A DNA stretch of 39,314 nucleotides from Polyangium jinanense (GTDB lineage: Bacteria > Myxococcota > Polyangia > Polyangiales > Polyangiaceae), in contig NZ_JAGTJJ010000084.1 in assembly GCF_028435365.1 (NCBI RefSeq), forward strand, positions 1 through 39,314. Reading direction: 5' to 3'. The position numbers were made by a program, and so were the translations under genes. Below are positions 1-7,239 of the stretch, in pieces (position 1 is the stretch's first letter; every line of letters begins with the position of its first letter). The notes beneath the pieces are model-generated. The model did not search any database and had not been told where the DNA came from. It saw only the letters and a program-made list of their open reading frames with translations.

Positions 1-304
1 GGCACTCGATTCGTCTCACCGCTCTGCTTCGCCTCCCGCGCTGCACCGCGTGAGGGGTGGGATCATTCTTCCCACGGGGCCATTGTCAGCTTTGGATGAT
101 AACCCCTATCATCCTTTCCTGGCGCACAGTATCGTGACCATTAGCTCATGGCTCCGGAGAGTCGGGGTTGTGGGTCAGACGCCGGTCGGTGTTGCTAGCG
201 CCGGCTGGCGTCGCTTGCTTTGTCTCATGGATTGCGGCCGGAGGCAATGGCAAAAGAGCGGATTGGTTCGTCGGGGGAGTCGCGGGAGAACCCACGCTGA
301 ACGT
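1..304. other. No supportable gene
   Basis: Open frames exist here in several phases, but none has a convincing ribosome-binding site, recognisable protein sequence or coding-like composition. The stretch lies downstream of the four-helix-bundle gene that reads towards it from the right. The window starts inside it, so the end of a neighbouring gene cannot be excluded. Confidence 0.4.
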
Positions 305-348
305 CCCTCACCCCCAACCCCTCTCCCGTCCCGGGAGAGGGGTGAGGG
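305..348. repeat. REP-like bipartite palindrome
   Basis: CCCCTCTCCCG (318-328) pairs perfectly with CGGGAGAGGGG (332-342) over a 3-nt loop. An outer CCCTCA/TGAGGG pair (305-310 with 343-348) extends the stem, with a CCCCCAA bulge on the left. It begins 9 bp beyond the stop codon of the minus-strand four-helix-bundle gene, so it could also stop transcription, although there is no T tract on that strand. The sequence resembles dispersed C-rich palindromes found in many bacterial genomes; that comparison is from memory. Confidence 0.75.
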
Positions 349-357
349 AGGGTTCTC

Positions 358-687
358 CTACGCGGCGCGGCGGTAGACGAGGCGGGTGAGGGTGGCGATG
401 ACGTGGTCCATTCGGTCGAGGACCTTTGCATCGACGGTGCCGATATAGCGCATGGCCTGGGCGACCTGGACGCGGGCCAGCACCTCCCTTGCCGACCCGA
501 GGGCGGAGGAGTAGCGCTGTCGCTTGTTTCCGGCGTGATTGCCCATGCCTTCTGCCGCGTTCAACGCGACGCTATGCATGGCCCTGCGCATTTGCCGCGC
601 CAGATCCGAATCCTTTCGCTCAATCCGTTCTGCAATGCTTGCCGCGTCCCCCGCCATGACCAAAACGACTTCGTAGATCCTCAGCAT
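358..687 (-). CDS. Four-helix-bundle protein (S23 / Avd-like)
   Basis: The 109-residue product has the layout of the four-helix-bundle family that includes proteins encoded in 23S rRNA intervening sequences and the diversity-generating-retroelement accessory protein Avd. Visible family hallmarks are an N-terminal LRIYEVVLVMAGDAASIAER helix, DLARQMRRAMHSVALNAAEG in the second helix, and an ARVQVAQAMRYIG segment. The start at 687 is preferred over the longer open frame because GGAGG lies 7 nt upstream of it and the extra N-terminal residues come from a repetitive tract. Avd binds nucleic acid and a reverse transcriptase, but no reverse transcriptase or template repeat is present here, so its own role is unknown. 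A REP-like palindrome follows the stop. Confidence 0.8.
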   Translation of the reverse strand: MLRIYEVVLVMAGDAASIAERIERKDSDLARQMRRAMHSVALNAAEGMGNHAGNKRQRYSSALGSAREVLARVQVAQAMRYIGTVDAKVLDRMDHVIATLTRLVYRRAA

Positions 688-757
688 GATGATTCCTCCG
701 CCCGACGGCCCAATCGCCGGGACCCCCGTCCCCGAGCGGAACCCCTGCATACCGTTC

Positions 758-832
758 CCCAAGCGCACGCACACGCGCAAGCGCAAGCGCACGCGCACGC
801 GCCTCCGCCTCCGCCTCCGCTCCCGATCCGGA
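758..832. repeat. Short-period purine/pyrimidine microsatellite
   Basis: Imperfect runs of 6-nt units related to GCGCAC/GCGCAA are followed by CTCCGC triplet-type repeats, immediately upstream of the four-helix-bundle gene. A similar CCTCCGC/CCCCCGC tract occurs at 11018-11058, at the other end of the accessory region. Confidence 0.6.
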
Positions 833-970
833 ATCTATTTGCTACCTACTACATAGGCAGCAAACTTAATAATTCCGAACACTTGTGACCCACTGAGAGC
901 GACCCGCTGCCCGGCCAATATGCTGATCGCGCGTTCAGTAGTGGCGCAGTCCGATCGAGAGGTCTCGACC

Positions 971-2836
971 ATGGAAGCCAGGACCGGCATCATCCCGAGC
1001 ATGGGCGGCAAGAGCAGCAAGGGCGGCAAGGGCAGCAAGGCGCGCGGAACGGCGCAGGATCGCGCGCACGTCAGCCCCCCGCGCGAGGTCTCGATCCTCG
1101 AAGCGGCGCCCGATGCGCCCGCGGTCGTGAACGCTGGGCCGACGATCGCGGATCCTTCCGCGGTTCGGCGTGTCCTCACGGTCAACGGTCCTCACGCGGG
1201 GACGTCGCGAGTCCTCGCCTATCGGCGCGTCTCGACCATGGAGCAAATGCGATCGGGCACGTCGCTCGACGCGCAGGACGAGGAGATCCGGCGTTACTGT
1301 CAGTACGCCCGCCTGCCGGATCCGATTGACTTTGAAGAAACGGAATCGGGCGGCGTCGAGTCACAAGAGAAACGGGAGAACATCGCAGCCCTGCTAAAGG
1401 CCGTCCGCCCGGGGGATCTCGTGGTCGTGGCGAAGCTCGATCGGTTCTCTCGCGATATCGTATTCACGATCTCAGCCGTTCGCGACATCATCAAGCGGGG
1501 GGCGCGCTTCCTGTCTCTCGCTGAACGGTTCGACGCCTCTACCCCCGAGGGGGAGACGCAAATGGCCCTGTGGGCGTCGATCGCACAGATGGAGCGGGCC
1601 CGCATTCGGGAGCGCACGGAAGGCAATCGAAAGCGGCTCCGGGCCCTCGGGAAATTCGTAGAGGGACAGCCCCCGTTTGGCTACGTGCGGGCCAAGGGGG
1701 CGGACGTCCACGATAAGCCGCGCCGATTGGACATCGATCCGATCAAGGCGCCTATCGTCCGCGAAATGTTCGACATGTGCCTTGCAGGCAAGAGCGCGCG
1801 AGACATCGCGCTCCATTGCCAGACGACCTATGCAGGACTCGCGACGTTCCGAACCGTCTGGATCCTGCAATTGCTAAAAAACCGCATATACGCCGGCCAG
1901 ATCGCGACCACGCCCGTCCGGCCGGACAAAAATCGGCAGTTGACGCAAAAGCCCGCGGAATGGGTCGACGCGCACGAACCGATCGTTTCCCTTCAAATGT
2001 GGCACGCTGCCCAGCACGCGCTCGCGGGGCGCCGCTCCTATGGGCGCAAGCCTCGCACGGACACGATCACCTCGGAATGGTTGATCCGAGGGCTCGCCCG
2101 TTGCTCCATTTGCGGATCGATGATCACGGCCAAGCCTGCAAGCGAGAAGAATAAGCACGCGGGATACTACGTGTGCCGGAAGCGCTACGCGCCCGAGTTG
2201 AAGAATGCCACGCGCGAGCGGTGCATGGGAGCGCCCTGGAATCGGCAGGATGAGATCGATCCCACGATCGAAAGGCTCGCGGCGCGGCACTTCAAGGCGC
2301 TTGACGGCCAACTGTCGAAAGCGCCCCCGCCGTCCCCCCATGCGCCGAATTTCAGGACGCAGCGGGCCAAGCTCGTAACGGCGCGGAGCAATCTCGTTTC
2401 CATGGTCTCCTCGGGCCAGTGGGGGATGGACGTGATCCGGGCGGAAGCGGCGCGGATCGAACGCGAGCTTGCCGCGATCGATGCGGAGGAACGGGCGCTA
2501 TCCGCGGAAGCTTCGGCCGATACAGTCGAGAATCGGAAGGGCGCGCTTTCGTGGTTGCGCTCGATCGTGGCGCAATGGGGGACCATGGCCGTCCCTGCTC
2601 GGCGCGCGGCGCTCGGCGCGATGCTCGACGGGATCAAGATCGGTCCGGAGGGGATCGCGATCGAATGGAGCGACGCCGCGACGATGGCCGTCCGATACGC
2701 GGAGGGACGCCTACCCGATCCCGCGACGCTCGACCAGGCGAACGAGGATCCGCGCCGCCCAGCTCGCCCGATGCTCACGGGAAGCGAGGAGCACGCGCGT
2801 GCGCTTCCGCCCCGAGACGCGGAGCAGATGCAGTAG
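971..2836 (+). CDS. Large serine recombinase (site-specific integrase family)
   Basis: The 621-residue product carries a resolvase/invertase catalytic domain beginning near residue 70: AYRRVSTMEQ with the nucleophilic Ser, then the SLDAQ, KLDRFSRD and QMERARIRERT motifs. A recombinase domain follows (GQPPFGYVR, RTVWILQLLKNRIYAG). A zinc beta-ribbon has RCSICGSMITAKP and a second Cys pair in YYVCRK...RCMG, and a helical coiled-coil segment comes next. This is the standard layout of large serine integrases, which join short att sites using a central dinucleotide. The ATG at 971 is chosen because GAGAGG lies about 8 nt upstream; an upstream ATG at 920 has no Shine-Dalgarno. The N-terminal 60 residues are a Gly/Ser/Lys-rich extension unusual for the family. 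A degenerate array unit and an array-associated module lie directly 3' of the stop. No phage structural genes are nearby. Confidence 0.93.
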   Translation: MEARTGIIPSMGGKSSKGGKGSKARGTAQDRAHVSPPREVSILEAAPDAPAVVNAGPTIADPSAVRRVLTVNGPHAGTSRVLAYRRVSTMEQMRSGTSLDAQDEEIRRYCQYARLPDPIDFEETESGGVESQEKRENIAALLKAVRPGDLVVVAKLDRFSRDIVFTISAVRDIIKRGARFLSLAERFDASTPEGETQMALWASIAQMERARIRERTEGNRKRLRALGKFVEGQPPFGYVRAKGADVHDKPRRLDIDPIKAPIVREMFDMCLAGKSARDIALHCQTTYAGLATFRTVWILQLLKNRIYAGQIATTPVRPDKNRQLTQKPAEWVDAHEPIVSLQMWHAAQHALAGRRSYGRKPRTDTITSEWLIRGLARCSICGSMITAKPASEKNKHAGYYVCRKRYAPELKNATRERCMGAPWNRQDEIDPTIERLAARHFKALDGQLSKAPPPSPHAPNFRTQRAKLVTARSNLVSMVSSGQWGMDVIRAEAARIERELAAIDAEERALSAEASADTVENRKGALSWLRSIVAQWGTMAVPARRAALGAMLDGIKIGPEGIAIEWSDAATMAVRYAEGRLPDPATLDQANEDPRRPARPMLTGSEEHARALPPRDAEQMQ

Positions 2837-3090
2837 GTGGCGCTCGGCGCGCGGGAAGTGTTGGGGCCATCCCGCGCGCCGAACGCATGGCGCCCCCTTC
2901 CCGCGCTGTGTCGCCCCGTTCGGCGCGGTCGTGTTCGACTGCGGAGCAGTTATCAGCCTCACACGGGTAGTCTCACGCGTGAGAGCGCGCCTTGCGTGAG
3001 CGTGTGAGGGGACAGCGCCTCACTCGCGCGGTCCCCTCGCGTGGACCGCTTACGCGAAGCGTCCCGCTCGGCGCGCAGCGTGTGCGCTGA
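2837..3090. other. Recombinase 3' flank with array unit and palindrome module
   Basis: This stretch is non-coding. At 2918-2948 lies a divergent copy of the 39-bp array unit (TTCGGCGCGGTCGTGTTCGA). At 2972-2983 is the perfect palindrome CTCACGCGTGAG followed by AGCGC and further TGAG-type inverted pieces to 3009. At 3048-3078 comes a GCTTACGC-GAAGC hairpin followed by GTCCCGCTCGGCG. The same ordered parts recur at 5640-5849. Such a module could be a recombinase recognition or attachment site or a boundary element; this is inference. Confidence 0.7.
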
Positions 3091-3092
3091 TG

Positions 3093-3284
3093 CTATTGCA
3101 CTCGCCGAATCGCCCCGGTTTGCGGACCCTGATACATCCGAACCGGAGGGAGTGGAACCTTAGGCAGCACAGGAAGCGTGTGGCGCACCGTCCTCATCGT
3201 GCCTTGGATATCCTGAAGAGCGAATCGCTGGGTGAATGGGACATATGCCGCGTCAGGCGGCATCTGGGCCTCAAGTAGCTGCAC
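3093..3284 (-). CDS. Small hypothetical ORF (63 aa)
   Basis: A 63-codon frame starts at GTG and reads MQLLEAQMPPDAAYVPFTQR onward. The residue mix looks more protein-like than the neighbouring shadow frames and the composition is AT-richer than the flanks, like the GNAT gene upstream of it on the same strand. No homologous family is recognised. It may be the remnant of a larger cassette gene, since the 42-codon frame upstream ends only about 60 bp before it. Confidence 0.3.
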   Translation of the reverse strand: MQLLEAQMPPDAAYVPFTQRFALQDIQGTMRTVRHTLPVLPKVPLPPVRMYQGPQTGAIRRVQ

Positions 3285-3341
3285 CCCGGCAGCCGCAGTT
3301 TGGGCTCCAATCTGGCAAAAGCGATTTTTACGTCGTTTTAT

Positions 3342-3470
3342 TCAAGCGCGCTCCTTCCTGATGGAGCCGCGGCGCACATATCGTTTGGTTGCCTGGATCG
3401 GGGATAAATCATCATATTCGGCCGCCAAACGGTCTCTGCTCCCAGCGGTGATGCTTTCAACGTCCGGCAT
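3342..3470 (-). CDS. Small hypothetical ORF (42 aa) behind GNAT gene
   Basis: A 42-codon frame begins 8 nt after the GNAT stop on the same strand. It reads MPDVESITAGSRDRLAAEYD and ends in a basic tail. The close spacing suggests co-transcription with the acetyltransferase. The Shine-Dalgarno is weak and no family is recognised, so a chance frame is quite possible. Confidence 0.3.
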   Translation of the reverse strand: MPDVESITAGSRDRLAAEYDDLSPIQATKRYVRRGSIRKERA

Positions 3471-3477
3471 GCCGTAG

Positions 3478-3918
3478 CTAGAGATTCTTCTCATACAGCC
3501 ACAGCCGCCCACCTTCGTGATCGCTTTCCCCGAACCTTTTGTAGCCCAGCTTCTCATAGATATGTCGGCCCCGGATGTTGTGCTCGAATACGTCTAGCCA
3601 GATCCGCGTTCGATGCAGCTCTTCACGACAGAAACGCTCCATGGCCGAGATCGCCGACTGTCCGACACCACGCCCCTTGGCGGAGACCACGATGCGGCGA
3701 AATTCAATGCTGCTTGCATCTGGATCGCGCGCCAGGATGAAGAAGCCCGCCAGCTCGCCATCCTTTAGAATCCTCAGATACATCAGGTGTGGATCAAGCA
3801 TCTTCTGAACATGCTCGGACGGCGAATACGGCAGGATGAATTCCCTGGTGTCCGGCGCTTGCTCCAAAGCCGCAAATAGCGCAGCGTCTTCCACCGATGC
3901 TCTTTCCAATAGGATCAT
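3478..3918 (-). CDS. GNAT-family N-acetyltransferase
   Basis: The 146-residue product spans a single GNAT domain that transfers an acetyl group from acetyl-CoA to an amine. The fold is visible as MILLERASVEDAALFAALEQ at the N-terminus, then IEFRRIVVSAKGRGVGQSAI, where the RGVGQ stretch is the pyrophosphate-binding loop of motif A. The RimJ/RimL-type ending RIWLDVFEHNIRGRHIYEKL then GYKRFGE follows. The substrate cannot be read from sequence. GC content is visibly lower than in the flanking DNA, and the gene sits alone between a recombinase and repeat arrays, so recent acquisition as a mobile cassette is likely. Two tiny frames follow on the same strand. Confidence 0.85.
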   Translation of the reverse strand: MILLERASVEDAALFAALEQAPDTREFILPYSPSEHVQKMLDPHLMYLRILKDGELAGFFILARDPDASSIEFRRIVVSAKGRGVGQSAISAMERFCREELHRTRIWLDVFEHNIRGRHIYEKLGYKRFGESDHEGGRLWLYEKNL

Positions 3919-4850
3919 GACCAGTCTCGAGCCCTGACGACCCCGTTCACCGGGCCGCGGCGAACGACGTTGATTTCAGAATCCGCGCGGCCCGCGGCTC
4001 CGGTGCAATGGATTGTCGTCCCGCGATCCGGCGGTTTTCGTTCAGGGCACCGGTGGCTCCTGGGGGCTGCGGACTTCAGCGCTCATCTTGTCTGCCCAAC
4101 TGTGCAATTAGCCTGCCGCCGCATAACCTGCGGCCTAACCACACAACTCCGTGGTATATACAGCCGCCGTCTAACCCGCGGAGTTCTGCAATTCGGCAGC
4201 AGCGGCCGGTTGCTGCCAGCATCGAGTGCGGCGCTTTGGGCGTCGTTGTTCTGCCTACCCGTGAACCGCGAGACGCGAATGCCGACACGGATGTTCGCTG
4301 ACCGGAGCCGCGCGACAGTGCCACAATTCACAAGGAAACGGGTCTCACAACTTTCGCCCGGCTACAAGCAGAATCCACAACCGTCCGCGAACACACACCA
4401 CGCCAGGACTCCCCGCGGTCCCCCGTCATTGACCGAAAGGTAAGGCCTTCACCCGCGGGCGGCGCGTGCTTGCGTGTGCAGCGGCGAGGTGGGGGCTTCG
4501 CCCTCGCGCTCTCAGGCCGCCACGTGCGCACCCCTCGGCAGCGGCATCCGAGCTCGCCCGGTGAGCGCAAGCGCGTTCACGGGACCGCCTCCACGCGCGA
4601 CGGAAGGCGTCCACGTACCCACCACGCACCCACCACGCAACTCGCGACGCCACACAAAGCACGTACCTCGGCCACGACGAACAACTCGACGATTACGACG
4701 ACGACGAGCGAGCACGATGACCCAGCGCTCGCGTGCTGGATCCTGCCCGCGAGGCCCGATTTCCCAGGACACGCGCAAGCCATTTGCGACCGCAAGCCCG
4801 CAAGCTCTCCGTGTCATGGCACGACGCTTCCGCTTGACGTGCGCCCCCTC
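3919..4850. other. Gene-free leader of the array region
   Basis: No frame here looks coding. The first half is less GC-rich and carries a strong hairpin (4145-4185). The second half (about 4450-4850) is GC-rich with CACGC-, ACGACG- and CGCAAG-type short repeats, and ends with the near-palindrome CGTGTCATGGCACG at 4810-4823 that precedes the first array block. Confidence 0.5.
4145..4185. repeat. 10-bp stem hairpin
   Basis: AACTCCGTGG (4145-4154) pairs with CCGCGGAGTT (4176-4185), with one T-G wobble, around a 21-nt loop. It sits in the AT-richer patch upstream of the GNAT gene, among several TAACC-type heptamers. It could be a transposon or cassette end, or a structured RNA; nothing decides between these. 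Confidence 0.5.
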
Positions 4851-4946
4851 GCGCCGCTCGGCGCAGCCCTCGACGCGTTCGGCGCGGTCGAACTCGACGG
4901 CGCAGTCCTCGCCGCGCTGCCGGCTCGCAAGGCCCGGGTCGCGCGG

Positions 4947-4958
4947 CTCGCATGCGAG
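4947..4958. repeat. CTCGCATGCGAG palindrome, first copy
   Basis: This perfect 12-bp palindrome is preceded by CTCGCAAGG about 20 bp upstream. The same pairing of sequences recurs at 5687-5725, where the palindrome is longer, so it behaves as a fixed module of the array region. Confidence 0.6.
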
Positions 4959-5299
4959 TAGCGGCGCGCAGCGCGGGGTGCTCTCGACGCTCGGCGTATG
5001 CTTCGCGCAAGGGGCGCGCGTGCGCGTTGCGCTTGTGAGTCGTGTGCTTGCGTCACAAGCCACTTGCACGCACAAGCCACAAGCCCGAACGGAGCCGATC
5101 GAACGGCGCTCGCTCGACGGCGCCGCCCTTGCGTTCCCGGGGCCCGCACGTGCTCGGCGCGGTCGTGCTCGACGGCGCGACCCTCGCGGCGATCGGCGCG
5201 GTCGCGGCGCAGCCCTCGCGGCGCTCGACGCGGTCGTGCTCGACGGCGCAGCCCTCGCGGTGCTTGTCAAGGGGATCGTGCGGGAAGGGGGCGCGTTTC

Positions 5300-5361
5300 T
5301 TGTCACGCCTGTCTCGGGGGCTTGTCTCGCGAGACACACGACCCCGAGACAGGCGTGACAA
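5300..5361. repeat. Perfect 20-bp inverted repeat with nested palindrome
   Basis: The arm at 5300-5319 (TTGTCACGCCTGTCTCGGGG) is the exact reverse complement of 5342-5361. Between them lies the perfect 14-bp palindrome TGTCTCGCGAGACA (5323-5336), which itself repeats the TGTCTCG core of the arms. The structure interrupts an array block and is unlike a rho-independent terminator, as no T run follows. It could be a recombinase or replication-protein binding site or a structured RNA. Confidence 0.85.
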
Positions 5362-5707
5362 CACAACGGCGCAGCCCTCGCGGCGCTCGGCGCGGTCGTG
5401 CTCGGCGGCGCAGCCCCGGGAAGCTCGGCGCGTCGTGCTCGACGGCGCGGCCCCGGGAAGCTCGGCGCGTCGTGCTCGACGGCGCGACCCTCGCGGCGAT
5501 CGGCGCAGCCCCGGGGGCGCTCTCGACGCTCGGCGCGGTCGTGCTCGACGGCGCAGCCCCGGGGGCGCTCTCGACGCTCGGCGCGGTCGTGCTCGACGGC
5601 GCAGCCCCGGGGGCGCTCTCGACGCTCGGCGCGGTCGTGCTCGACGGCGCAGCCCTCGCGGCCCTCGCGGTGCTCGGCGCGGTACGACTCGCAAGGAACG
5701 CGCCTCG

Positions 5708-5725
5708 CGGCTCGCATGCGAGCCG
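5708..5725. repeat. 18-bp perfect palindrome, second CTCGCATGCGAG copy
   Basis: CGGCTCGCATGCGAGCCG is a perfect palindrome. It lies just after the last unit of block L1 and before the CTCACGCGTGAG module, and repeats the element at 4947-4958. Confidence 0.7.
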
Positions 5726-5762
5726 ACCTTGCCCGATGCTCTCAGGCTCACGCAGGCGCCAC

Positions 5763-5849
5763 CTCACGCGTGAGAGCGCACGTGCGTGAGGCGTGAGGTG
5801 GGCCGCTCGGGGTGACCCGCTTACGCTAAGCGTCCCGCTCGGCGGGCAG
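5763..5849 (+). repeat. Two-part palindrome module, second copy
   Basis: CTCACGCGTGAG plus AGCGC (5763-5779) is followed by GTGCGTGAG and GCGTGAGG, then at 5818-5849 by GCTTACGCTAAGC (5-bp stem, 3-nt loop) and GTCCCGCTCGGCGGGCAG. The same parts, in the same order and at nearly the same spacing, lie at 2972-3078 behind the recombinase, so the two are direct repeats about 2.8 kb apart that enclose the GNAT patch and block L1. Confidence 0.8.
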
Positions 5850-5946
5850 TGCGTCCCGCTTCGTCAGTGTGTCGTGGCACAGTCGACCGACCAGCACACC
5901 CGGCACACCGGCCCGGCTTATCGTAAGTCACAGATCCGGCGCGGCC

Positions 5947-6370
5947 CTGGGATCCTCGGCGCGTCGTGCTCGACGGCGCAGCCCTCGCGGCGCTCTCGAC
6001 GCTGGGCGCGGCCCTTGGGAAGCTCGGCGCGTCGTGCTCGACGGCGGAACTGCTCTCGCGCGATCTCGACGCTCGGCGCAGTCCTCGCGCGCCGCTCGGC
6101 GCGGTCATGCTCGACGGCGCGGCCCTCGCGACGCTCGGCGCGGTCATGCTCGACGGCGCGGCCCTCGCGGCGCTCGGCGCGATCATGCTCGACGGCGCGG
6201 CCCTCGCGGCGCTCGGCGCGGTCATGCTCGACGGCGGCGCTCGCGGCGCTCTCGACGCTCGGCGCGATCGTGCTCGACGGCGCAGCCCCCGCGGGGCGCT
6301 CGACGCTCGGCGCGATCATATTCGACGGCGCGGCCCTTCGCGGCGCCCGCTCTGGGGCGGCCCTCGGGCC
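5947..6370 (+). repeat. Array block L2
   Basis: This is a second dense run of the unit in the same orientation as L1. At 6101-6256 four units follow each other with an exact 39-bp period, using CATGCTCGAC in place of CGTGCTCGAC. Other units carry the shorter GCGCGTCGTGCTCGAC form. A non-repetitive stretch at 5850-5946 separates it from L1. Confidence 0.85.
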
Positions 6371-6377
6371 CGCGCGT

Positions 6378-6396
6378 GTATCTCTGCCAGAGATAC
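6378..6396. repeat. 9-bp stem hairpin between array blocks
   Basis: GTATCTCTG (6378-6386) and CAGAGATAC (6388-6396) form a near-perfect palindrome around a single C. It lies in a non-repetitive 110-bp spacer between blocks L2 and L3. Confidence 0.65.
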
Positions 6397-6479
6397 GCGG
6401 CCCTCGATCCACGCATAACCCCGCGAGATCCATACAGAAGGCCCGGATCGGCGCGTTGTTTTCTGGTGCGGAAAACGGG

Positions 6480-7155
6480 GGGACGGCGCAGCCGTCTGGG
6501 CGCGCTCGACGGTCGGCGCACGTGCTCGGCGCGGCGCAGCCCTCGGGGCGTGCTCGATGCTCGACGCACGCGTTCCGCCTCCCATTGCCGACCGAATCGC
6601 GCGCTTGCAGCTCCGCGCCCGCGATCGACGGCGCAGTTCTCGCGGCGATCTCGATGCTCGGCGCGGCCCTCGTGGCGATCAGCGGGTCGTGTTCGACGGC
6701 GCGGCCCTCGCGGCGATCGGCGCGGTCCTGGGAAGCTCGGCGCGTCGTGCTCGACGGCGCGGCCCTCGCGCCGATCGGCGCGGCCCTGGGAAGCTCGGCG
6801 CGTCGTGCTCGACGGCGCGGAAAACGGGGGACGGCGCAACGCTCGGCGCGCGTTATTACAGCCTCCCCGGAGCGAGTTATTACAAGTAAGAACCCGTGCG
6901 CATCACGCGGCGCCGCGCAGTCCTCGGGCCGCTCGGCGCGACGCTTCGGCGCGAGGCGCAGCCCTCGGGGCGCTCGGCGTGGCGCGTGCTCGACGGCGCA
7001 GCCCCCGGGGCGCCTGGCGTTCGGCGCAGCCCTCGCGACAGTTCGTGTCATGACACGAAATCGAACCTGGCACGAACTCCCGCCGCTCGGAGTTCGGCGC
7101 AGTCCTCGCCCCGCTTGGCGCGCGCTCGGCGTGGTGCGTGCTCGACGGCGACAGA
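6480..7155 (+). repeat. Array block L3
   Basis: This looser run has more diverged units at 6480-6580, 6625-6835, 6900-7035 and 7080-7150, with variants such as CTCGGCGTGGCGCGTGCTCG. It ends about 85 bp before the start of the cassette gene at 7240. An AT-richer insert (about 6845-6900) interrupts it. Confidence 0.75.
7042..7059. repeat. 18-bp perfect palindrome centred on CATG
   Basis: TTCGTGTCATGACACGAA is a perfect palindrome, and a further AGTTCGTG/CACGAACT pair (7040-7047 with 7071-7078) surrounds the right side. Weaker relatives occur at 4810-4823 (CGTGTCATGGCACG) and 5868-5881 (TGTGTCGTGGCACA), each near an array-block boundary. A dimeric DNA-binding protein site is a reasonable reading. 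Confidence 0.75.
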
Positions 7156-7239
7156 CCTGAGGATCGCACGGTGCAAAGGTTCGTCCGATCTTACCGCACC
7201 CCTTCCCGGCGTTCGTCCGATCCTGTAGGATGCTCCCTC

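Larger units (their letters stand above)
4855..5695 (+). repeat. Array block L1 of the 39/48-bp palindromic unit
   Basis: The unit is built on CTCGGCGCGGTCGTGCTCGA followed by CGGCGCAGCCCTCGCGGCG. Its middle, GCGC-G-GTCG-TGCT-CGAC-G-GCGC, forms an 8-bp stem with one G-G mismatch. Divergent units appear from 4855, clear ones at 5150-5265, and dense ones at 5365-5690. Within 5507-5650 three identical copies of a 48-bp variant (with an inserted CTCTCGACG step) lie head to tail. The block is split at 5270-5365 by a 62-bp perfect inverted repeat. All six frames are open because the repeat lacks stop codons, so the long open frames are not evidence of a gene. Confidence 0.85.

Noticed and set aside
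358..2836. Diversity-generating retroelement suggested by the Avd-like protein
   Set aside because: No reverse transcriptase and no template/variable repeat pair with adenine-specific differences was seen.
4110..4185. Integron attC site near the GNAT gene (GCCTAAC and GTCTAAC heptamers)
   Set aside because: The matching GTTRRRY partner at proper distance is absent on either side, and no integron integrase is in the window.
4855..7155. CRISPR array
   Set aside because: Repeat units are contiguous or separated by diverged unit fragments rather than unique spacers of constant length, and no cas genes are nearby.
4474..7160. Long open frames (up to 455 codons) as real genes, e.g. 5793-7160 plus or 4512-5717 minus
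   Set aside because: Both strands and several phases are open at once because the unit lacks stop codons. No ribosome-binding site, signal or recognisable domain is present, and translations are low-complexity Arg/Ala/Ser runs.
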